Part shown: in pieces, positions 10,901 to 18,300 of the stretch
How positions within the stretch are numbered: the stretch's first letter is position 1
How the letters are laid out: the number at the start of each line of letters is the position of its first letter
DNA from: an uncultured Bacteroidales bacterium
GTDB taxonomy: Bacteria; Bacteroidota; Bacteroidia; Bacteroidales; UBA4417
Reading direction: 5' to 3'
NCBI GenBank assembly: GCA_903879715.1
Contig: CAIRMR010000097.1
Coordinates: forward strand, 1-64,000
Length of the DNA: 64,000 bases
Made by a program: the position numbers and the translations under genes
The notes under the pieces: generated by a model
What the model saw: only the letters and a program-made list of their open reading frames with translations
Databases searched by the model: none
What the model was told of the DNA's origin: nothing

Positions 10901-11060
10901 CCAGGCTGCTGTTGCTTGGAATAGCCGGCAACATTAACTGGGCGCTTGCAACCACAGGTAGCCAAATCATTAAAGTAAAAACTGTAATTCGAAGCAATTT
11001 GTTGCTTTCGAACCTGTATTTGGTACTCCTGAATTTATCCTTGATTCCTGAATGATTCAT
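1971..11060 (-). CDS. Giant secreted CARDB / Calx-beta / Ig-like protein with T9SS sorting domain
   Basis: A protein of about 3,030 residues. I chose the ATG at 11060 over in-frame ATGs at 11090 and 11111 because it puts a normal-length N-region before the signal peptide (hydrophobic ITVFTLMIWLPVV, cleavage after ASA). Domains in order: a fibronectin-like segment; two CARDB domains (from about residue 255); four Calx-beta-type repeats ending in DDE/DND-type turns; a third CARDB; carboxypeptidase-regulatory-like folds; a Cys/Gly/Trp-rich insert (about residues 1550-1720) with a long hydrophobic stretch; more CARDB-like folds; several Big_5-type Ig domains; a PKD domain; and a T9SS type A tail with IYPNPTTG and a Lys-rich end. 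It is probably a cell-surface or released adhesin or scaffold. No catalytic domain was recognised. It is the last gene of the three-gene minus-strand cluster, 120 bases after its neighbour. A small hairpin (GGTAAT/ATTACC, 1941-1956) follows the stop. Confidence 0.85.
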   Translation of the reverse strand: MNHSGIKDKFRSTKYRFESNKLLRITVFTLMIWLPVVASAQLMLPAIPSNSSLAKRFELSTEMIFRVKVGNTFLPSGALIAYINGEIRGAQTASVLYPPTGVNVYKVLVFDSKSSGDTITFKYYDIFSSKIYDITEKIEFIPNLVPDYANPTILTAYCKPIDKVTGLIPGNATENLNTTLDLYWQPSPNTTSYNLYFWEDGTTMPATPTNANISGTTFRLYNLKYGQVYRWKIGSINDCSSAESGVQTLKTRLLPDLGVSSVTAPANIESGSNLNISFTVKNTGAGNTAGAQWYDAVYASTDQTWSNDDILLSTKTNVTQLEPDSSYTQSASISLPIDFTGNYYFLVKTDNTNSVVEFSDINNLGKTASASHITLKSLPDIRVKEIAAEKVNINPGDSITISWKVENIGGVAATGGWAERITIVPVTGLNLSIDPNTEYTLPLPAGTTINRSRKIKMADILRFSGDAHIQVELVPFAELIEYAANKANNVALSVGKITVGNILTLDIQETSLLENLSSPVRCIVTRSGDYSANLIVSLSASVAGQVTIPATITIPANQSSVVFNLNTINNALIDGQRNIWITATAAQYSNSTKTITILDDEIPSLTAVLNKTTAIEGDTITLTVSRNLVTNQPLTVSLTTNKPSQWTFPTSLVILANSASAKVSINITDDNVPELTNDAIIYASSAGITTGTVTASIVDNDVPQVSLELLADTVSESAGVYATWGLLKRISGDGIITVNLTSSLPGALFFPASLSLPKGVQEQKFNIGLVDNGDVDGYRKVILSGSVYISSCNCGTSAENGGIVSANLVIADNDGPTLSLLINPVSLPEGKLNAGTLTITRNTPTDNALLVNISHNDPTEVSIQTTATILAGQKSVQVPINSINDNIEDGTQMVSIQASAPTFSSGFGYVFVTDLNKPDLVITKIAVSDSTPATNDVIEISGTAGNIGFSTAPSAMKIAFYCSKDKTLDANDIVLGEYEFPSPISQAATANFTKAVIIPAQTGDFYILAKINPTESLTELVYFNNVSDAVGITIAPEYTATAITDNAIYLPKTTVPIHGSAINSKNAPVADADVDIYIITAGIRRELKAKTNSLGQYSVDFVPSIFESGHYSIGACYPKQNLSIEQDKFDIPGLVRENNSNIVWDMKLGQLITGKIALKNTSEAVLKHIVILADKLPAGCELKFDTIAVLSANQTKEFNFTLKATQLTIGSNYEKINFHVESAEGITIDFPAYYYCQALQAQLKSNPVSINTTMTKGKPRLYEFHIFNNGAGESGKVTISLPNVGWMNLISPDTLTNISPQDTVTVIVNLAPTADVPLNTPISGNITANCVNGNGVQIPYRFEVVSEEKGGLKVDVIDEYTYFTEDKPHVKNAHVVVRHPFSGKIMADGFTDANGIFAVDSLPEGSYKMNVEADKHEGFQTTITIDPGRINEQSVFISFQAITYTWEVVPTQIQDNYEVQLVMKYETSVPVPVVIVEMPKEMPQLFNDETYPFMVTMTNKGLITARDVQINFPQDDPEYEFVTNFTTMDLLAQQSIQFPVVMKRRAGLKSATSGGTCVSFAATIYGWQCGPDRQWGHSQNSFSFSGRICIGSPGPSTTGPEGTPWWNGWAFGNVPQRGGGGYYWYNPTLGIPTVGSSTAGCEPCLISLALNGIGCFPILGPMITNAAGILGCILSLADLEVTRMDLADCGMTGLGLAVDLGEIGCAYGLARSAMDCYENPPIFTKSPEGSKPTMPPILRQSILDLEYAVAAHGALDSLSAEIYGDWDWRSKASLKDFNVETDPFIKQNKPFYPTDITALELKMAGTDISSSDIHIFTTRWNNTINAWSLQVYSPTIDHPDMIDKVKMKKYIMKIDTAQNYAISRGYDNFMEMYNVALATTKEQVDAGRSSVCASVSINITQKVVMTREAFEGTLTIFNGHTTDDMKEIKLNLEIKDEYGVLSNDLFQIDTKSLSILTGIDGTGTLAAQGKGSATVLFIPEKGAAPTVPKSYSFGGSFSYLDPFTGVIVTKPLFPVTLDVNPSPDIYLHYFMQRDILGDDPLTVPIEPIVPAEFAVMVQNNGYGTAQGVRIESAQPKIVENKKGLAINFALIGSNLNGQPRQLGLTNIDFGNIAPKTAAIGQWWFTSDLLGHFVSYEAKVSHLDSRGNPDLSLISGATLHELIRSVDVYSGVEDGIHDFLVNEVQDAKELPDIIYLSNGGTLDVYPAPMENTTGSIASGNHEIELTVTPKQIGWNYIKFNDPGNGIYKIASVTREDGQVIPLDNVWQTFVTLPDSKEPVYENMMHFLDVFAAANPQKYTIQFVAKDQNPPEVVSFNNVPTSVVTSPVTSINVVFNKPIDPATFNYEDMTLRIQAGADVMDSTVKVTQIDPVTFKIDLTSKSIQNGYYVLTVQASQISSTTGTNGLTGKQATWTQYINVPAVSEFIGLPDNNIGAPMDFIMLRFNLPIDNTTLLSGRLTWKKNGTVVSGSVTITPMDVDGKLFQVSGLKAFLSDDAKYSLTVDLPNIATINGVNGILAQSVEWEIDQTPPSVSKITLKNDGGYDLQHITAIDIQLSEAVNGFGLPSIELWKDGTRQPLSQLTLTKVSGSEYLFTQFRLLTYYEGTYTLKVIMDGVTDISGNIASGIVEQSWTVYRTTPKAVTGLKITPDLGFSDNDALTSTGTVSAVMTVNEPDSRIQIYQNDKGNRTLLADSSNVKTGSLILPVKFTIVGNLILEAHCLDSYKNEAITELPVFIDDVALLASWKNVPQKAQSVQPDSLVLEFFDKILDDTKLKDYLKFERGGLSIGTANITVSKSSDKVYVLKGMNIAGNTEGNYSISIDLTKLLKYSSGKPGISDLKAQWSVGGINQTPVANAGTNQTVDEAQLVTLDGSQSSDPNNDQLTYKWTAPSGITLSSTNTANPTFTAPYINMETQYIFGLVVNDGIVNSDPVTVKVTVRNSSLVGIPNQETSLVRIYPNPTTGIVNIETSKRTMARTGISVISSLGAEIYHKENIDATQFQVNLSNQSNGVYLLMINSSNQQIIKKIIVLKK

Positions 11061-11180
11061 TTTGGATATTGTATGTATCAATAGTTTCATATTCGGTAAA
11101 GTTTTGCACATTAATAAATCATTGTTCCAACAACTAAATGAATTTTACCGGTTGCCCGGGCAAGTTTGATTTGTCGCTTA

Positions 11181-14100
11181 TCATTTTGTTGATTTAACCA
11201 GTTTCCGGACGATTGTTCCATTTGATGTTTCAACTTTCAGGAGATACAATCCCGGGGCTAGGTTTCGGGTATCAATAGCTACCATATTTTCAGAAATATT
11301 TGATCTGCAGAGAATGGAATTTCCTGTTAAGTCAGAAATAGTGACGGAAGAAATTTTGTAGCCGGATCTGATTTGAAACTTGTCTGTTGCCGGATTTGGG
11401 TAAACTGATATGGATTGTTCATTTCCGGAACCATTCAGGCCAGTTGCATTTAATAGTTGAAGAGGATATGGATTCATAGATTGTCCAAACACCTCATTGC
11501 TGACAAAAGTCACTTCATCCGAAATTTCCTTCTCAGAATTGTCATCAATCGTTTTCAACTTAAAGCTCATCTTCTCCTGGTTCAGATTCGAGAACAGGGT
11601 CAGAATGAAAATATACCGGTTTAAATCAGGTACAAAACGGGCTTCAGTAACACCTCTGCGGGCTGTTCCTACGTAGGCAATCAGAATATCACCTTGATGA
11701 ATTATATTTTGGCTGTTTTCATTAACAATTTCTCCGATAAGGGTAGCTGAATTTTCAAAATCTGCAGGATTGATGTTATAGAGTGTGTATAAATCATCCT
11801 GGGTGGTAAGCAATTTCTGTACTGATTTAACTTTGGCTCCACTGGCTTTGTATTTAATATCGCTGCCTGAAACCGTTTTCATCATATATCCGTTCAATAC
11901 TCGCATTGAATCCAGGTCACCTATCCATCCCGAACCCGGGTAATATATGGCGGACGCTGTTTTGCTTTTCAGCAGAATGTCACCCGTCGGCAAGGTTGTT
12001 GGATCAAAAGCCTGGTTAATTGCGGCATTCCTTTTCATGATATAACCTATACGGTTCCATCCTGAGGAAACTGGAATAGATGTAAGTGTAGGATTAATTT
12101 CTTTTCCGGATATTGTGAAAAGTCCCGCAGTTGATTTTTTAAACATAAGCATATCCAATTGAGGCAGAGTACTTAAATCACCAAACCAACCGGAAGCTGT
12201 GTAATATACTGCCGATGTTGTTGCCGATTTAATATAGTCGAGGTTGGCTAGTGAAAGACCACCTAAAACTGTTCCTACATTCATATCAGCCGGAGTTGCG
12301 CTTAATGAAATCCAGTTCCACCCGGAAGATAGGCTCCTTTTGAGGCTGACTGTCGGAACAAAAACCTTTACCAGGAAAACTTTTTGAGTTAAGCCATCTT
12401 CGGCAGTAATGGTATATGAAACCGGTGAAGTGAAATTCTGTACGGTTCCACCAGGCGGAGAAACTGAAGCTTTGGGTGACAGCTGGAAAGTGGGCGCGAG
12501 GGCACGGATGTCAGCGCCATAAGGCATATAAAGTGTAACCTGCTGTGCAACCTGATCCACTTTTGTTGAATCTGCGCCTGTAAGGGTGGTTTTTATAATT
12601 TGGGCAGCTGTACTTAAAATATCCAGGTTTTTGATAGTGATAGAAACCTGGTCAGCATTTGAACTCGCATGCCCGTCGTGCACAACAAGCGAAATAACAA
12701 TCACCGAATCTCGATGTACCATTGGAGCGGTAAATGTTGGTTTATTTGCAGTGTATGATGATAAAACAACGATAGACGGTGCTGTCCATTTGAAAGTTAT
12801 CGGTTCGTTATCAGCATCCGACGAAAGGGATCCGTCAAGTTGAACGAGTGTTCCTTCATTCACTGTCTGATCGACACCTGCAAAAGCAAGCGGGATTTTA
12901 TTCACATTCACAACGTTAATTTTAACCGTATCAGGAAAAGAAGTAAGCACGCCATCCGAGACTTCCAGTTTGAACCGGTATATTTTGTTGGCACTCACTT
13001 GTGGCACAATAAAAGAAGGAGTCGGACCAAGGGCATCAAACAGAATTATTCCATCAAGCGAGGTCCATTTGTAAGAGATAACATCCAGGTCGGGATCGTA
13101 GGAAAGACTTCCTGAGAGTGAAACCGAACTTCCTTCGTTGTAACTGATATCCGAACCGGCATCAGCAACCGGTCTTTTATTTACCTGAAGAACAGTTATC
13201 GTTACTGTCGATGGATCGGAATTGGAAGTGCCATCATTTACCACCAGGGTGAAAATGAGATTTGTATTTACTTTTACATCAGGAGCAACAAAAGTTGGTT
13301 TTTTCAACGTGCTGTCATTCATGTGAATTCCTGTCGGTGCCCGCCACGAAAACGTAAGTGGATTTGCATCAAGGTCGTATGATTCTGATCCGTCGAGTTG
13401 AACTGTTTCGCCTTCAAGAACTGATTTATTCAAACCTGCTTTGGCAATAGGCCGATAGCTTACCTGAATTACCCTGGTAATTTTTCCGCTCGAAATTGTA
13501 GAATGTAAAGTAGATTCATTTGCCGAGAGTGAATTGAGTGTTATCGGAGTTTGTTGGTTTAATGCAACCGTGTTCTTAAGTTTAAACTTAAGGTAACAGA
13601 TTATCCCGGACTGAATTCCTATGCTGCTAGCCCCAACAATATGAACTATGTTTCCGGTTATGGAGTAGTTAACCAGCATATTCGCGTCAACCGGTTCTAT
13701 TCCTGTAAAATCAAGATCATTCTGGTTAAATGATACAGATCCGTCAAAATCATACACTGCTTTTCCTGCCGGAAGCAGCGAGGTCGAAATCGGGACACGC
13801 GTAACACCATCAAGAACGCCATCCATATTAACGACCGAAAATTGGTTATCAAGAATTAAAAAATCGCCGCTGGTTTTAGTTGCACCGTGAAAATCGGTTG
13901 CAGTAACTTTAACATTTCCACCCGATAACCCTTTCAGATTGCCCTGCACATCAATTGATGCCAATGTTGGATCTGAAACTGTATAAACCATTGGAGGTGT
14001 TCCATTTGTAACAATTATTTTTTGAGTGGTTCCCCACATCATTGTGCCGGTATTGGGCGAAATTGTCAAAGTAGGCAAGTAATAAACTTCCACATATTCG

Positions 14101-15167
14101 GTGCTTGTAAATGCCCTGAGGACTTCATCAAATTGCAGGTTCTGAAAATTAAAATAATGGTTCCCGCTGTTTAAGGCTTTAAATCCCAGGTAACACAGAA
14201 TCCCGCTACCGGTAATTCCTGAAACGGAAGCAAACGAGATGCGCATTACATTGGTACCCGTATTGTTTTGAATAGAAATATCGAAATCTCCTGCTTTAAC
14301 GCTTTGTTTAATTCCCGCTAAATTCCCATTGTAAGTGATCTCGAAATATCCGGAACGAACTTTGGTCCCGGGAGCAATCTCAATTTTCACAGGCAGGTAA
14401 AATGTGTCCTGTGGCCATGCATTTACTCGCATAACACTCATTTTGATAGCTCTTACATCAATATTCCCAGTCATGTATGATTTATCGCCATTTTTATCGG
14501 TAACAAATACTTTGGTATATCCGGGTGCTTTTGCTTTCACAACACTCTGGCTGCTCATAATGGCAATGGATGTGTCAGCTGTTGCATAAACAAATGGCGC
14601 AGTTCCGCCTGAAGTATACATCTGCGCCTCAGCGCCGACAAATAACTGGATATCATCAGGATAAATATCAGGGTACGAACGGGCATTCGCCTGAATATAG
14701 ACAGAATTCATAGTCATTGCAGGCAAACCTTCGTTCAGCAGGCTAATTCCAGAATTATAGTTTATGTATGTGCCACCAGGCTGTAAAGCCTTGAAACGGA
14801 GGTAAAACATTTTTCCTTTACTTGTAAGAGGGGAGGAGCCGGCTCCTGCAATAATTATGGAGCCCCTGGTAGTGTTGCTGAAAGTAGGCATTCCCCAATC
14901 ATACAATACTGAACCAACGGAATCAATATTCTGAAATTCAAGATAATCGGCGTTGAATGTAAATGCAAAGCGGAAGGCATAAATTCCTTTCCCGGTTAAA
15001 ACAGTATCTGCTTTTACCGCGATGGTAAACGTGTTTTTCTCGAGAACAGTCGCCCCTTCGATGCTAAAGCCTATCTTGGATTGTGCTGTTACGGTACCTG
15101 AAATGAGGAGCGTAAAACACCAAGCCCAGAAGCAGGAAGCAATTATATATCTGATCAGTTTCTTCAT
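11181..15167 (-). CDS. Secreted protein with three cohesin-like domains, PKD repeats and T9SS tail
   Basis: A 1,328-residue protein with a signal peptide (cleavage after VTAQ). Three cohesin-like modules (about residues 30-150, 240-350, 450-560) are separated by Big_2-like Ig domains; each has the pattern of a potential carrier fold, with an Ala/Gly-rich beta segment ending in a YLRFKAL, YLGFKAL or YLKFKLK strand. Three PKD/cadherin-like repeats follow (about 575-860), each starting near AGxxxxVxEGxxVxLDGS. Then come a DUF5018-like domain, a duplicated GWNWISLS / SGWNRIGY module with GSGWIGDL motifs, and a T9SS type A domain with VYPNPATDK. The last PKD repeat is closely related to the one in the giant gene downstream. 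The upstream neighbour carries a dockerin, so the natural inference is that this protein is a receptor for it. Cohesin assignment is by pattern and is less certain than the T9SS and PKD calls. Confidence 0.82.
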   Translation of the reverse strand: MKKLIRYIIASCFWAWCFTLLISGTVTAQSKIGFSIEGATVLEKNTFTIAVKADTVLTGKGIYAFRFAFTFNADYLEFQNIDSVGSVLYDWGMPTFSNTTRGSIIIAGAGSSPLTSKGKMFYLRFKALQPGGTYINYNSGISLLNEGLPAMTMNSVYIQANARSYPDIYPDDIQLFVGAEAQMYTSGGTAPFVYATADTSIAIMSSQSVVKAKAPGYTKVFVTDKNGDKSYMTGNIDVRAIKMSVMRVNAWPQDTFYLPVKIEIAPGTKVRSGYFEITYNGNLAGIKQSVKAGDFDISIQNNTGTNVMRISFASVSGITGSGILCYLGFKALNSGNHYFNFQNLQFDEVLRAFTSTEYVEVYYLPTLTISPNTGTMMWGTTQKIIVTNGTPPMVYTVSDPTLASIDVQGNLKGLSGGNVKVTATDFHGATKTSGDFLILDNQFSVVNMDGVLDGVTRVPISTSLLPAGKAVYDFDGSVSFNQNDLDFTGIEPVDANMLVNYSITGNIVHIVGASSIGIQSGIICYLKFKLKNTVALNQQTPITLNSLSANESTLHSTISSGKITRVIQVSYRPIAKAGLNKSVLEGETVQLDGSESYDLDANPLTFSWRAPTGIHMNDSTLKKPTFVAPDVKVNTNLIFTLVVNDGTSNSDPSTVTITVLQVNKRPVADAGSDISYNEGSSVSLSGSLSYDPDLDVISYKWTSLDGIILFDALGPTPSFIVPQVSANKIYRFKLEVSDGVLTSFPDTVKINVVNVNKIPLAFAGVDQTVNEGTLVQLDGSLSSDADNEPITFKWTAPSIVVLSSYTANKPTFTAPMVHRDSVIVISLVVHDGHASSNADQVSITIKNLDILSTAAQIIKTTLTGADSTKVDQVAQQVTLYMPYGADIRALAPTFQLSPKASVSPPGGTVQNFTSPVSYTITAEDGLTQKVFLVKVFVPTVSLKRSLSSGWNWISLSATPADMNVGTVLGGLSLANLDYIKSATTSAVYYTASGWFGDLSTLPQLDMLMFKKSTAGLFTISGKEINPTLTSIPVSSGWNRIGYIMKRNAAINQAFDPTTLPTGDILLKSKTASAIYYPGSGWIGDLDSMRVLNGYMMKTVSGSDIKYKASGAKVKSVQKLLTTQDDLYTLYNINPADFENSATLIGEIVNENSQNIIHQGDILIAYVGTARRGVTEARFVPDLNRYIFILTLFSNLNQEKMSFKLKTIDDNSEKEISDEVTFVSNEVFGQSMNPYPLQLLNATGLNGSGNEQSISVYPNPATDKFQIRSGYKISSVTISDLTGNSILCRSNISENMVAIDTRNLAPGLYLLKVETSNGTIVRKLVKSTK

Positions 15168-15286
15168 CTGTATAAATTTTATTTTAGTGTCTGGCTTTTC
15201 CAGTTTTGCATCTTTGCCTATTTAATCTATTTGGTTTAGATATCTTCGGCTGAATGCGATTGCATCTAAAATTGAATAATCCGTTG

Positions 15287-15317
15287 TCAGGATTTTGCTT
15301 ATTCAGCAAAATCCTGA
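15287..15317 (-). other. 13-bp perfect hairpin between two cluster genes
   Basis: TCAGGATTTTGCT (15287-15299) pairs perfectly with AGCAAAATCCTGA (15305-15317) around a 5-base loop. It lies 13 bases after the stop of the beta-helix gene, in the transcribed direction. No T-run follows on the minus strand, so it is more likely an mRNA-stabilising or partial-attenuation structure than a full terminator. Confidence 0.65.
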
Positions 15318-15329
15318 TTAACAGATGGT

Positions 15330-18300
15330 TTATTTTATCAGAAGTTTTTTCGAATAACTGAATTCTTCTCCCCTAATGGAAAGGATATAGACACCGCTGT
15401 GTGGATTTTCAAGATCAGTATAATTGAGATCAAGATTATGAACGCCTGAACTTAGATTTTTAACGGATCTCCGGTAAATAATCCTGCCTGTCATATCCAC
15501 AACCTGAACCTGGATATTCTGATTGGATATGGATAAGTTAAATATGGCATGAATACCATTCTGATCCGTGTAAGTTAATGGTTTCGCACTGTTCTGCAGG
15601 TTTTCAATGCCTGTTATACCCGAATTGCCGCTTATCTGGGCGATTGGAGGCAAATTGTTCAGGTAATAGTCGTTTGCCATGCCGAAAGTCAGTCCAAACT
15701 GAGATTCTGTTATACCTGAATCCTGGAATTCGAATTCAAGAACAAACGACTGGTTAACCAGGTTCAGATCGTAAGCTGATGCCATTGAAATCGTGATTTC
15801 ACTTTTCTGATCATCAAAACCGGTTGCAATTGAAAAATCTGCCGGTAGTCCTGATTTATTAAGTTGGATGAATTTAATATGATTTTCATCGATGGCAAAT
15901 TTCAAATCCAGCGCTTTAATTCCCTGAGCTGTTGAAATAGTTACAGGAATTTGGAATGTCTTCGTTGCAGGTTCGCTGATCTGGTCAGGATACGAAAATG
16001 TTGCAAGGTCATTTGCTAAAACAGATTTCTTGCCTGCCTGGGGATCAAAACGACTGATTAAACCGACGCTGTATTGAAGTATAAGCGATGCATCAAATGA
16101 TGAAACAACTCCATTTCCGCTAACATCGGCAACGCTTTTCTGTTTCGTGCTCAGAGTAATGTTGCCGGCGGCATACTGTAAAACAAGGGAAGCATCGTAA
16201 GGTTTAACTTCACCATTCATACTAACATCGCCCAATACTGGTTTAGCCAATTGCGTTGCCCAGGGAGTGAAAGTTACATAATCGGAAACGCGTTCTCCCG
16301 TTCCTGCTGGATTCGAAGTATGTTTAGGACCGGTATTACTGTTCCACCAGCAATTGATAGCAGTTACTGTATTAGTTGCAGTCTGATTATAAATTCCGTA
16401 ACCATTAGTTGGGTCAGTGCCAACAAAGTCGCAATTCGTAATTTTAGGTAACGAAGTATTACGCGCGATAATTCCATAGTAATTGCTCTCAAAAAGACAG
16501 TTTTTAATGGTAGGTGAAGAGTTGTCCAATGTTATAGCGCCTCGGTCGTATTGGGGATAATAATTATAATAATAGTTATACGTACCATCTTTCAGAATGC
16601 AGTTTTCGAGCCAACAGTTCTCATCAATCGACTCGTTTAAAAAATAGATTCCCTGCCAGTAGGATTTGTTTGGCAGGTTAGCGTCACCATCGCCATAAGT
16701 ATCGCCACCATAAAAATCATCGCGGTCAGCCGTAAATACAATTGTACTGTCTGTTGTGCTTCCTCCCTTGGCAATTAATCCGTTTTGGATATTGAGATAT
16801 CCGCTCGACATAAACTTGCAAACCACTCCGGGTTTAATCGTTAGTTTAGCACCGGTACCAACCGTATAATTCTGAAAAACATAAGGAATGTTTGCTTTTC
16901 CGGCAAAATCACGTTTAGGTAAGATAACATCCTGGGTTAGTGTTTCATCGGTGACACGAATAGCCCTGCCGGTTGTGCCGGAGATTATATTCCCTGTTGA
17001 AACTGAAGGATAGGTTACCAGTGAAGTTGTGAACGGGAAGGAAATATTGTTGAATGTACATCCTGTAATAGCTGGAGCACTCGATCCGGAAAGCGAAATC
17101 CCGGAATAGATAAGGTTTTCGAAGGCCGAATTCTGTATTTTGGGTGATGCATTGGTAAGCTGGATAGGAATGGCTGGCGAATACCTGAATAAAGCATGGT
17201 CTATTGTGCTCAGGTCATTTGATTCATCGTAAAAAACAAAATAAGCTCCGGAATTACTAAGTGCTGAATTCCCGTTTTGCTGCAAGTCTTTTGGATTTCC
17301 GTAGGCATCATCTTCCTGGGTGGTAAATACAACAGGTTTCAGTGCGGTTCCCTGTATTTCAAGTCTTCCTTTTATATACCAGATTCCGGGACCTTTAAAT
17401 GTAACTCCGGCAGGAATAGTCAGCTGATTGGTAACAGTCATTGCTTCTTCGGTGATGTATGTAATTGTATCATAACCTGCAAAACTTCTGATTGGAACCG
17501 TTCCCTGGATAGTCTGGCTGCGGATTAATAACCCGATCCGAGGGGTATTGGCAATTTTGTTTCCTGCGCCTGAAAAAACAGGACTCGAAAACATATCCAT
17601 ACATATAGGAGCATTAGCCAGGTTGTAGAACTGGCTGTTTGTAATTACCGGGTTGGCAGTGCCAAAAATGCCGAGGGCACAGGAATTGCTGAAGTTCACT
17701 TTAACTGAGTCAATACTCACTTTGCAATCGGTAATCCGTATGGCTCCTTTTGTGCCGTAGTAATAATAATTACCTGAGTAGCGTATTTCGAAATTCTTCA
17801 AAATGTTATTAACATCGCTTGCTGTTCCTGAATAATCAATTCCATACCAGTCACCCGAGGCAGGTGTGGTAGCAGTGCCGTTGTTGTTGCTGTCACCTGA
17901 AGCTGAATCATCTTTTGTAGAGGTAAAAATGATTTTGTTATTTGCTTTTCCTACAGCTTTCAGAGCTCCATTCACCACCAATAATCCATTGGATGTATAT
18001 TTTACAACAACTCCGGGATCAATGGAAACAACATCTCCCTCAGGAATAGTTTGCGTATTTTCAATTATGTAAGCCACGTTGGTAAACCCCGCAAAATCAA
18101 ACGATTTCAACGTAGGCGAATCTGTTCCGAATGAACCAATAATTATTCCTATATTCCCAACATTTGCTACCGTGTTTCCTATTAAAACAGGCGTTCCTTG
18201 ATTTACATTTCTTCCCAGTGGGTAAGCGTCGATATTAATAAATGAATTATTCAGAATCTGTGCGTTGTCACTAAAATTGACTGCACGAAAGGCGTTTTTG

